From Nematostella vectensis (taxonomy: Eukaryota > Cnidaria > Anthozoa > Actiniaria > Edwardsiidae), in the NCBI RefSeq assembly GCF_932526225.1, contig NC_064037.1, forward strand, positions 3,129,203-3,193,202: a DNA stretch of 64,000 bases, read 5' to 3'. A model generated the notes under the pieces. It made no database searches. It saw only the letters and a list, made by a program, of their open reading frames with translations, and was not told the DNA's origin. A program made the translations under genes and the position numbers. Positions within the stretch are counted from its first letter, which is position 1, and the number at the start of each line of letters is the position of its first letter. Positions 22,501 through 30,800 of the stretch are shown in pieces.

Positions 22501-25029
22501 TGAATATTGGGCCCGAGGTAAGTAACACACACGGCAAGAGCGCGATGCATGAATATTGGGCCCGAGGTAAGTAACACACACGGCAAGAGCGCGATGCATG
22601 AATATTGGGCCTGAGGTAAGTAACACACACGGCAAGAGCGCGATGCATGAATATTGGGCCCGAGGTAAGTAACACACACGGCAAGAGCGCGATGCATGAA
22701 TATTGGGCCCGAGGTAAGTAACACACACGGCAAGAGCGCGATGCGTGAATATTGGGCCCGAGGTAAGTAACACACACGGCAAGAGCGCGATGCGTGAATA
22801 TTGGGCCCGAGGTAAGTAAGACACACGGCAAGAGCGCGATACGTGAATATTGGGCCCGAGGTAAGTAACACACACGGAAAGAGCGCGATGCGTGAATATT
22901 GGGCCCGAGGTAAGTAACACACACGGCAAGAGCGCGATGCATGAATATTGGGCCCGAGGTAAGTAACACACACGGCAAGAGCGCGATGCATGAATATTGG
23001 GCCCGAGGTAAGTAACACACACGGCAAGAGCGCGATGCATGAATATTGGGCCCGAGGTAAGTAACACACACGGCAAGAGCGCGATGCGTGAATATTGGGC
23101 ACGAGGTAAGTAACACACACGGCAAGAGCGCGATGCGTGAATATTGGGCCCGAGGTAAGTAAGACACACGGCAAGAGCGCGATGCGTGAATATTGGGCCC
23201 GAGGTAAGTAAGACACACGGCAAGAGCGCGATACGTGAATATTGGGCCCGAGGTAAGTAACACACACGGAAAGAGCGCGATGCGTGAATATTGGGCCCGA
23301 GGTAAGTAACACACACGGCAAGAGCGCGATGCATGAATATTGGGCCCGAGGTAAGTAACACACACGGCAAGAGCGCGATGCGTGAATATTGGGCCCGAGG
23401 TAAGTAACACACACGGCAAGAGCGCGATGCATGAATATTGGGCCCGAGGTAAGTAAGACACACGGCAAGAGCGCGATGCATGAATATTGGGCCCGAGGTA
23501 AGTGACACACACGGCAAGAGCGCGATACGTGAATATTGGGCCCGAGGTAAGTAACACACACGGCAAGAGCGCGATGCGTGAATATTGGGCCCGAGGTAAG
23601 TAACACACACGGCAAGAGCGCGATGCGTGAATATTGGGCCCGAGGTAAGTAACACATACGTACCACTTTCGTGTAGTAGTTAGCGCCTTCAAAGCGGAGC
23701 ACCACTCGGGTGTTAGAGTCATTCCATCTGGAAGGGACGTAAGTCTGCATGTCGTACCATGCCCAGCCGCGGAAGTCCCGGATGCCCTTATCCTGGGTTA
23801 TGTCGTTATAGCTCGCAGGAACTGGCATGGGGATAACTTCACCTGACTTTAGACATGATTATTATCTTATATAAATAAGCAAATTATGCGAAGAGATCTT
23901 GAAATAAACAATGAAGTGAACCATTTCTCAAATTCAATCGAAAATATTTGATAATAAAACTACTCGAATAAAACAGCTTCCAGGCCCGTACAGTGACGTC
24001 ACTGTACAGGCCCGTACCCAGGATTTTTCTTGGGGGAGTGCGAAATCCGAAAACGTGGACCAAATTTTTGGGGGGGAGAGATTGGAGGGAGTTTTCTGAT
24101 AAAAATCTGACCACCCCCGTAAGAACAAAAAGGGATTTTTTATGCCTTTGCAGTATCTCCACGGACATTTATTGTCGGATTTGGCTACAAATAAAGTCTG
24201 ACTTATGGATTGATGACATACCTGAGTGATCAAGCTTATGCTTTATAGTTTTGTCTACAAATAGCACGTCTATTGAGAACCAAAGTGGACTTTTGGCCGT
24301 TGTGGGGGGTTCGCAAACCCCTTTGGTACGGGCCTGGCTTCTGTTACCGGCTTCTATTTAATGACAATTTTACACTTAAAAAATATATTTATATATAAAT
24401 CGTGAAAGCACACAAAAAAACGGAAAATTTTGATAGCTCAAGAATTTTTTATACAAGAGTTTTAGCCCTGGCCAAACGAAACGCAAGCCCTCCTTCAGTA
24501 AATCCTGGATACGCGCTTGTGTGTCAAGGTGTACTAGAATGTCAGAGGCAACAATCCCTCTAGCAGAATAAACGGGTGAAATTCGACAGCTTGCCATAAA
24601 AAAAATTTTAGAATAAAACTTTGAATTTTATAAAACTTTGAATTACTTAGAAGGCAGTATTCTTTTTTTCCAACTTCGATATCTTAGTCAGTGTTATCAA
24701 ATATTTTACCACCTATGGTTTTGGAATATTTTTCACAGTACAGTAAACACACGTGGCGCCTATAGTGCGAAAATGCGGCAATATCTTTCCCAAGAGAAAA
24801 CATCATATAGACAAAATTAATATACCTTTTCTAGAGGTCTGCTAAACCAAGACTCTGCAAATCCAGCTTCTTTGTCTTTACTATTGTCCACCCGAAAATT
24901 CCACAATCCGCTAAGATCTTTGATCTCTCTGCTCTCTGATTCACGAGGAAACAACATTCCAGGCAAAGTGTTAGCATTACATGTGATTGTCATGAAGATA
25001 AATGTGAGAAGTCCCTTTAAAGCACCCAT
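7599..25029 (-). CDS. GUSB: Beta-glucuronidase (GUSB), 12 exons, 667 aa
   Basis: Lysosomal glycoside hydrolase family 2 enzyme that removes beta-D-glucuronate from glycosaminoglycans. Exons, 5' to 3' on -: 25029-24826, 23846-23664, 21573-21395, 20483-20129, 19504-19361, 18279-18104, 14555-14392, 13951-13884, 9535-9359, 9047-9015, 8465-8363, 7816-7599. They sum to 2004 nt (668 codons), with every phase compatible. Starts with a signal peptide ([12 protein letters not shown]...). The sugar-binding and jelly-roll parts carry [20 protein letters not shown] and [14 protein letters not shown]; the TIM barrel carries HEDAN and [11 protein letters not shown]. The acid/base Glu in WSVANEP is about residue 450 and the nucleophile Glu in [11 protein letters not shown] about 539, with the NRYYGWY tyrosines near 503-504; human equivalents are E451, E540 and Y504. 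The tenth exon is only 33 nt and encodes [11 protein letters not shown]. The exon 8 acceptor (13951) was chosen by phase over an AG at 13969. Length is close to human (651 aa), so the gene looks intact. Introns hold two other genes and several large arrays. Confidence 0.95.
7830..7985. repeat. Degenerate short tandem repeat with ACATGTCAAT core
   Basis: About nine irregularly spaced copies of ATGTCAAT-like words, often preceded by AC or AG, lie just upstream (in - sense) of the last GUSB exon acceptor. Units run about 13-22 bp with variable linkers. Confidence 0.5.
8806..8974. mobile_element. Foldback MITE in GUSB intron 10
   Basis: Left arm starts CCTGGGTACCAGAGG; right arm ends CCTCTGGTACCCAGG. 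The arms remain complementary with mismatches for about 60 bp (CACGCCGGTCTTGGCTACGAGG pairs with CCTCGTAGTCGAGACCGGCG around a short ATT-rich loop at 8880-8905). No coding content. Confidence 0.75.
10003..10370 (+). repeat. Tandem duplication covering first exon of the SLC16-like gene
   Basis: Two adjacent copies of about 185 bp (10003-10198 and 10199-10370), both containing TAAATACCCGAGGTCAA, a CCCACCGACCTCGCAT stretch and an ATGAAG start. The second copy begins the reading frame used by the transporter. The first would give [12 protein letters not shown]... through DSYWSWF and then diverges to a stop, so it is a non-functional or alternative first exon. Confidence 0.75.
10291..13729 (+). 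CDS. SLC16/MCT-like major facilitator transporter nested in a GUSB intron
   Basis: Predicted plasma-membrane transporter of the monocarboxylate transporter (SLC16) branch of the MFS; substrate unknown. Exons 10291-10468, 11090-12036, 12120-12489 and 13539-13729 sum to 1686 nt (561 aa), with phases 1, 0 and 1 consistent at each junction. TM1 follows DSYWSW, which matches the family's DG-G-W-GW signature loosely. TM2-TM6 are in exon 2 ([20 protein letters not shown] onward). A hydrophilic loop of about 120 residues separates TM6 from TM7 ([20 protein letters not shown]). Exon 3 has [16 protein letters not shown] and more TMs; exon 4 gives the last TM ([16 protein letters not shown]). The whole gene lies, in the opposite orientation, within the GUSB intron between 13884 and 9535. 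The start ATG (10291) is the first that gives a family-like N-terminus. Confidence 0.82.
12490..13285 (+). repeat. 24-bp minisatellite seeded at the SLC16-like exon 3 splice donor
   Basis: Unit GTAAGACCGACATGCACT plus six bases (TCGAGG or GCCAGA), 24 bp. About 16 copies run from the donor GCAG|GTAAGAC at 12490 to about 12870, and a further block lies at 13150-13285. The first unit is the real intron start in diverged form, so each copy repeats a donor-like (G)AG|GTAAGA or AGAGTAAGA. Because 24 is a multiple of 3, spurious ORFs run through it on both strands. Confidence 0.85.
14625..14840. repeat. Dispersed repeat shared with 31070-31260
   Basis: Shares several long words with GPN3 intron 6 (AATGAAGTCTGATA, GATGGAAATGGATGCTTTGT, then CATTGAG-GGGAG-TAAAATG-CGGC-TGATTG). 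Non-coding; likely an old mobile element copy in GUSB intron 6 (18104 to 14555). Confidence 0.6.
15360..16210. repeat. Degenerate ~180-bp tandem repeats rich in TGACGTCA palindromes
   Basis: Five to six imperfect units, each with ACAACCAAACTTGGTAGGTG-like and GGTGTCAAGG words followed by one to three TGACGTCA boxes and an AT-rich spacer. Positions 15455-15476 and 15768-15789 contain two TGACGTCA boxes in a perfect 22-bp palindrome. TGACGTCA is the consensus CREB/ATF site; function here is untested. Located in GUSB intron 6. Confidence 0.75.
16590..18013 (+). pseudogene. THAP-domain gene, disrupted, nested in GUSB intron 6
   Basis: A start at 16590 gives [14 protein letters not shown], the C-x4-C half of a THAP C2CH zinc finger. 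The second half ([19 protein letters not shown], then NTRVCSEHF with the C-x2-H pair, and GVSDF) is in a different frame, so there is a frameshift near 16650-16690. A 49-bp segment just after is repeated five times (16790-17031), shifting frame again before [10 protein letters not shown], the family's AVPTIF-like end. Plausible downstream exons: to 17120, 17221-17262, 17549-17610 and 17875-18013 ([20 protein letters not shown]..., coiled). No 3' end was found; + strand continuation would overlap GUSB exon 6. THAP domains bind DNA and often derive from P-element-like transposases. It could instead be a working gene with unusual splicing, or contain an assembly error. Confidence 0.6.
16790..17031 (+). 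repeat. 49-bp tandem repeat, five copies, inside the THAP-like exon
   Basis: Copies start near 16790, 16839, 16888, 16937 and 16986, each with AATGCGATATGATTTAATGG and GAGGGTACGTTTAACAT. A single copy would read through in one frame ([16 protein letters not shown]). Four extra copies add 196 bp, which is 1 mod 3. Each copy holds a donor-like GAGG|GTACGT. Confidence 0.9.
19568..19728. mobile_element. MITE with CCAGGGGCGTAGC termini
   Basis: Starts CCAGGGGCGTAGCCAGG and ends CTAGCTACGCCCCTGG, an inverted pair about 17 bp long, with 161 bp in all and no ORF. Lies in GUSB intron 4. This terminal sequence type is common among short elements in animal genomes (recalled, not searched). Confidence 0.75.
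19945..20095. repeat. Dispersed repeat, sister copy at 54976-55131
   Basis: Shares CCCTTGGCGGC-AAAAAGTGGG, TTATTAAGGAATCTTCAAAT, a C-run, and an ending GGCCAATCCTGGGTACGCGC with the copy upstream of THOC1. It is 34 bp from the GUSB exon 4 donor. Short non-coding element. Confidence 0.65.
20600..21225. repeat. 41-bp minisatellite in GUSB intron 3
   Basis: About 15 copies of a 41-bp unit built from GTGAGGTCGGTAGCTTATTA and TACGAATGTACGCGTATTCAT. Main variants are TCGG/CTGG and ACGCG/ACGGG. Copies are nearly identical, suggesting recent expansion. Diverged copies continue to about 21340. Confidence 0.9.
21699..23659. repeat. 49-bp minisatellite, 40 copies, abutting the GUSB exon 2 donor
   Basis: The unit is CGGCAAGAGCGCGATGCATG followed by AATATTGGGCCCGAGGTAAG and TAACACACA (49 bp). 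Length 1961 bp divided by 49 gives 40 copies. On the GUSB strand the array begins within the first bases of intron 2 (donor GTG|GTACGTATG at 23663). On + each unit has GAGGTAAGT, a perfect 5' splice-site consensus. 49 is 1 mod 3 and the unit has no - strand stop in any frame, which explains three overlapping 685-711-codon open frames. Variant positions recur at 392 bp (8 units), for example 22842/23234 and 22875/23267. Confidence 0.97.
23983..24337. mobile_element. MITE family A, copy 2, with doubled left terminus
   Basis: The left TIR AGGCCCGTACC at 24008 and right GGTACGGGCCTGG at 24325-24337 are perfect complements. Just before it, another AGGCCCGTAC (23983) faces the element across the palindrome GTACAGTGACGTCACTGTAC, as if a second end had been pasted on. 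In GUSB intron 1. Confidence 0.8.
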
Positions 25030-26484
25030 GGTGAGGGTGACGAATCTAGTTTGAAAGAGATATATTCACATTATTTCGCTTAGTTTTGAAAGTCGCTAGT
25101 TTAGCTTTCACTCAGAGCGGGTGGCGGTAGTGGCGGTGGCATACCGGTTTAACACAGGGAACCCATGGTAACACATGGTACCGGAATAGAACACTGTTTG
25201 CAAGACAAAAGAGTCGTAATAGTCGTAACGGAAAGTTTTGCAGCACCCTTAGAAACAAGAAATTTGCGGGTTGCGCAGTCACGCAAAAGATTTATAAATT
25301 GTATGTCTGTAAAAAAAGGGCAAAAAATAAACTGTGAACAGTGAACTGCTAGTTTTCTCGTAAAGTGGCCAGTTTTTGCAGTTTCGTTTTTAGGAGATAA
25401 GATGACAATTATTACTCGTTTTTTGACGATAAGCTGAGTATTTGAATACAGGAAATTGTTGCAGGCAAGAATAGCAGTTGCACCTTGCAGTGTTTAGTGT
25501 CCATCTCCAAAAATTTATTTGAGTGCCAATTATATAACAGTGGTAAGCCGACCGTTCAATCTGTCTTTTTATTATTCATATATTTGCTATTCTTGTTTTA
25601 ATAGGAGCAAAGTCTATTACATTTTGCTTTACTTAAATAGCTGCTGGTGGAGAACCAGTGTGGACAACATGTAAAAACTGCTGTCTGTTTACTGCTACGG
25701 GATTCCGCGTTGGCAAGCTTTCTTGAGCGAATTGCACAAAGCAAGGAAAATGGACAAGACACGGATGTCTGTGCTCCCAATTAGCTAGTCTTTCAGGTGA
25801 TGGCAGACAACACTCAAATACTCCATACTTATCTTAGAAAAACATTAAGGGAAATTTTCTAAATACTATACTAAAAGTACTAAAGAATAAGTAAAATATA
25901 GTGATTTAACTCGGCGAGGTGCACGAACTGATCACGTGACCTTTTGAGTGGCATTTTCAAGCCAAAATAAACACAGAAATTACTGCGCCTGTCACACCAG
26001 AAACAACAAAAAATAAAATCGTTAATAAATAAAAATATGCCCTTTCTGATTGCCTAAGCACTTATTAAAATAAGTTGTTGTTTTTTTTCCACTAAAAGCC
26101 AGAGCATGTGCACATTTGACACACAAAAAGTCACATGTTCTGTTAGTGTAATTTGCATATTGCTATTCACAAGAATGGCTGTAAACCTGGTATGAATCTC
26201 TAGTACATTTGGTGATATTATTTTCTTGATTGGACCATCAGCGTTTTAATAATGATTTAATAAAAACCGATATGTTATAGTATAATTGATCTTGATGCCT
26301 GCCTCGTACCCAGGCGTTTCAAGTCAGTAAAAACAAGTGAAACATATAATAGTGAATGCAATCAGCCATGGGAAGGTTCATGGGAACAAGGGAAGGGTCA
26401 ACATTTTTCGTTCTACCCCTGCGTGCTTACTCTGGTCATGCGAGAACTGTGGGTGCTTAAAAGGTGGTAGATGGTTAGAGGAAT
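25030..26484. other. Intergenic: GUSB 5' region and rhomboid 3' region
   Basis: Nothing coding is recognised. It should contain the GUSB promoter (near 25030-25200, with CGGTGGC-rich sequence at 25120-25140) and the rhomboid gene 3' UTR. No TATA box at a convincing distance was seen. Confidence 0.5.
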
Positions 26485-27534
26485 TCATTTTACCATTTTG
26501 ATGATTTTTGTACAAAGGATACATGCATAGCCAGCTACTATGCCACCAATATGCATAAAGACAGAGCCATGGTGAAACGCCAAATAATATAGCACTAGAC
26601 ATGCCCAGGGAAGTACTGAACAAGGAATCTTGACTATACTAAATCCACACTCTTTAAACTTGATAACCTTTGATACCACAACAAGTAAACCGAAGACGAC
26701 CCCTGACATACCAAGACTGCACCCATGGAACAGCTCATGTGCAATATGGTAAAGTAGAGTTGCCATAGCAACTTCTAGTAGTGTTGAGATCAACCAGAAG
26801 ATGATGAGGATGAGTGTCATAAGAATGGTTCCAATGTGTTTTTCAATCAGACTTCCCAGGGCAAGCATCGGAAGTATTGTGATGGCGAGATGCCAGGGAC
26901 CCTTGTGGAAGAATGCATGTGTAAAGATTCTGTAGACTGAAAGAAAGCAAATAGTAATGTAAGTATAGAGTTGATATAGAGTTAGAATTACAAATTCAAG
27001 GAATTTTTGTCGCATTTGTCTTGGAGATTTTCCTCACTGCTCTGCGACTCAGAATTGCCAATGTAAAAAAATGATGCAACCTCAGCAATTTTTGTATTAG
27101 TAGTCAAACATGTGAAACCTGTGCATCAAAAATCATTTCAACAGATGTGGCAAAAATTGCACTAAAAATTTAAATTGTAAACCAGCCTTAAACTTGCTGG
27201 CAATGTGGTTCACAGTGTAAATTCATTTTATAGTTTGGTAAATACAGACCCAATATCACTTTTTAGATATGTTCTTTGTTTTAGGGAAGCCATGGTGCCA
27301 CATTTATCATTTCTTTGTTAGACAACCTCTCCCCCCCGTCTCTATTACACCCCCCCTCCCCCTCCCCCTTCCCTACTCACTTTCACGTGTCCGCACTATT
27401 CCATGGGCTTTTAGACAGACATGCTTATGCTGTGTACCAACACTCTTCGGTCCCACCAAGTGCAGCGAGCAGCATACGATGACAATGATAGATGTTACAA
27501 GCGGAACACGCAGAACTTTAGCAACCGCCATCAT
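26485..27534 (-). CDS. Rhomboid-family intramembrane serine protease, 2 exons, 201 aa
   Basis: Small polytopic membrane protein. Exon 1 is 27534-27381, exon 2 is 26936-26485; the junction (phase 1) gives HGIVRTREIYRIFTHAFF. Hydrophobic helices: LVTSIIVIVCC, the WHLAITILPMLALG region, ILMTLILIIFWLISTLL, the segment following LFHGCSLGMSG, VLPWACLVLYYLAF and HIGGIVAGYACIL. Motifs typical of active rhomboids are present: GMSG with the likely nucleophile at about Ser129, and the partner His at about 180 in FMHIGGIVAG. Like many rhomboids it has HAFFHKGPWHL before TM2. I cannot place it in a named subfamily, so no symbol is given. Two ATGs in tandem (27534 and 27531); the second is in an ATGGCGG context. 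Head to head with GPN3. Confidence 0.8.
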
Positions 27535-27893
27535 TCATCACACTAGCAAAGGATTTCTTGCATTTATATGCAGAAAAATGATCTAGAACAAAAACTCAAC
27601 AAACTTAGGCTAAAAACGAATCATTATACATACAGATAAGGAGTTAAGTTATATTTTCGATCCCTAGAAGAACTTTCCAAACCACGAAAAAATTTGCGAT
27701 GTTTTTTTTTTTTACTTTCCACGTCGATTAGCGCCCGTGGTTATTTTGTTTTGACTCTGCGGTAGATCGTGTGCTCATATGCGCAAGCGCGTTCTTTACC
27801 ACAGCTACCGCTGACAATGACAACGAAAAAAAAAATCGCTGAAAAGTCGGAAAAAGTTTGTCAAAATGGGAACATAAATTTAATAAATACAGA
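27535..27893. promoter_or_regulatory. Bidirectional promoter between rhomboid gene and GPN3
   Basis: The start codons diverge across 359 bp. It contains TGCGCAAGCGC (27780-27790), close to the NRF-1 consensus. No TATA box is obvious. The divergent arrangement is seen; regulatory use is inferred. Confidence 0.5.
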
Positions 27894-30800
27894 ATGCGGT
27901 TCGCTCAGCTTGTCATGGGACCCGCGGGTAGCGGTAAGGTAGGTAATCTTGATTCTGGTCACGCGTTTTATTTCTATGCTGGAATTTGTTTATTTCGACT
28001 CGCGCATTTTGTTGTCACATACACGTGTTCTTTGCTTAGCCTGCTAACCCAGCTCATGTGTGTTTATTGTGTTGTTTAGTCTACATACTGTAGCACAATA
28101 GTCAAGCACTGCGAGACGATTGGTCGCTCAGTACAAGTTGTCAATCTCGACCCAGCGGCCGAACACTTTACATACCCAGTGGCCATAGGTAAAAGCATCT
28201 GTAGAACAAATCCAACAAATCAGTATCCAATCAAACTAGTGTTACTCATAAAAAAAAGTGTGTAGAGGGATTAGACACTCATATGTGTGCATCTTTTAAT
28301 ACAGAGCCGTAGCAGGCCACGTAAGATTTGGGAGACACAATACAGAAACATCAAGAGGATATTTGGGGCACAGCCATGCTCCTCCTGGTCATTTCCTTAT
28401 AATTTTTGAAAATTTTAGGGAGGCATATGCCCCCAGTGCCCCACCCCCTGCTATGGCCCTGTAACAGTTACTGTTACACTTACACCACCAACAATAATAC
28501 CCTTTGTTCTATTGGCTACCTGTGGAAATCCCCCATGCCCTCTTGGCTACCTGTGGAATCCCCCATGCCCTCTTGGCTACCTTTGGAACCTCTGTACCCT
28601 GTTTGTTGTGTCATATCCATCAATATAAAGCAATCAATGCTATTAGAGTAGTAGTTTAAGCAGTATGTGCTATGCAGGGTGAAATATTTTGTGTCTTGAA
28701 TAAAGACTGAGTTGAATAGTGAATGGTTCTTTTACTACATTGCTGGTCAATGGTCAGCAAACGACTGACTCGCTAGTTACATGCTTGGTCATAAAATCAA
28801 CTCAAATCACGCGTTACCAAGGTGACGGTAACAACATTACATTTCTCCCTTCTTTGGAGATAACCTAGCACATATATAATAGACGCAATTCAAACTAAAT
28901 TAAAGTATACAATCAAAATGACCTGGGGAAACTAAGTCCTTTAGTCTATCATTAGCTCTAAAAATAAGGGTACAGTAGTTTGCTCAGTTTTGATTCTGAA
29001 CTTGGTCACTTTTTCTATCAACAACTAAAATGTAAATGTCACATGAATATTTGTTACTCTCTCTCTCATATAGATATCAGGGAGCTTGTGGAGCTAGAAG
29101 ATGTCATGGAAGCAGATGATTTAAAGCTCGGTCCAAATGGGGGACTTGTCTTTTGTTTAGAGTAAGTGTAGCCAAAACGCCAAGAAAAACATGGCTTTTG
29201 ACTTGTTTAAGCTATACATGGTTTTCTTATCATTACAGATTTTTTGTACAGAATTTTGAGTGGCTGCAGGAACAGCTTGGGGAAAATGATGATGACTACA
29301 TCCTCTTTGACTGTCCAGGTTAAAGCTGAACTGTTGAATCCATATGACTAATTGATCTTAAATTGTCAATTGCACAAGCTTTGATACACAGACAAAAGCT
29401 TAGGCCAAATCCTGGTTCAGATCGGATTTTTGCAGATGTTGAAACCTGACTCTTGACATTGGGGAATTTGAATTCCTCACCTTCTTTGAAAACAAAATCC
29501 AATTAATGACACAGTAAAAATCACAACATGCAAAGATTGGTGAGAAAACAAATAATTAATTAAATCTTTAATAATTGGTCAATGTAGAAATATTTCTTTC
29601 CTCAGGTCAAATAGAGTTATACACCCATCTGCCTGTGTTTAGACAAGTGGTGGAAACACTTCAACAGTGGGATTTCAGAGTGTGCGGGGTGTTCTTGATT
29701 GACTCCCAGTTCATGATAGAGTGTAGCAAGTTTTTCTCTGGAATTTTGTCAGCTCTAGCTGCCATGGTTCAGCTGGAAGTTCCTCATATAAATGTCATGA
29801 CCAAAATGGATTTGCTAACCAAGAAACAACTCAAGACAGTCCAAAAGTAAGTCAGACATCCTCAACTCCGTGGCATTCCACCAGGTAAACCAGCCCTGCC
29901 TTTTTCTCAGTCAGACATTCTCAACTCTCTGGTATTCCACCAGATTAATCAGTCCCTCCTTTTTTAGTCAGACATCCTCAACTCACTGGTATTCCACAAG
30001 GTCCACTTGACCCCCCCCCTTGCAGCCAGGCATTGTCAACTCTCAGGCATTCCACCAGGTCCATTTGACCCCCCCCCCCTTGCAGCCAGGCATTGTCAAC
30101 TCTCAGGCATTCCACCAGGTCCATTTGACCCCCCCCCCCCCCCTTGCAGCCAGGCATTGTCAACTCTCAGGCATTCCACCAGGTCCATTTGACCCCCCCT
30201 TGCAGCCAGGCATTGTCAACTCTCAGGCATTCCACCAGGTCCATTTGACCCCCCCCCTTGCAGCCAGGCATTGTCAACTCTCGGCATTCCACCAGGTCCA
30301 TTTGATCCCCCCTTGCAGCCAGGCATTGTCAACTCTCGGCATTCCACCAGGTCCATTTGACCCCCCCCCCCCCTTGCAGCCAGGCATTGTCAACTCTCAG
30401 GCATTCCACCAGGTCCATTTGACCCCCCTTGTCTCTTAGTCAGACATCCTAGCATTTCCCATTGTTTCACTATTGTGTGACTGTGTGAGAAATCTCTTCA
30501 TTTTTTTAAGTATAAAATTATATAATAAAGTTGAACTCCTTGAATAGGAAATTTTTTTTTATTTGTTCAAGATATCTTGATCCAGATCCTCTAATGCTAC
30601 TAGAAGACCTTGGTGGCCAACTCAACAAAAAGTTCTGGAAGCTTAACAAAGCACTTGGTCAGCTGGTATGTAGCTTAACAAAGCACTTGGTCAGCTGGTA
30701 TGTAGCTTAACAAAGCACTTGGTCAGCTGGTATGTAGCTTAACAAAGCACTTGGTCAGCTGGTATGTAGCTTAACAAAGCACTTGGTCAGCTGGTATGTA

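Noticed and set aside
21598-23828. Three overlapping 685-711-codon open frames on the - strand
   Set aside because: They are the 49-bp array read in all three frames (49 is 1 mod 3, unit has no - strand stop). The ends run from GUSB exon 2 into the repeat; they are not separate proteins.
30007-30439. Pro/His/Cys-rich open frames
   Set aside because: Minisatellite with C-runs in GPN3 intron 5; frame depends on C-run lengths.
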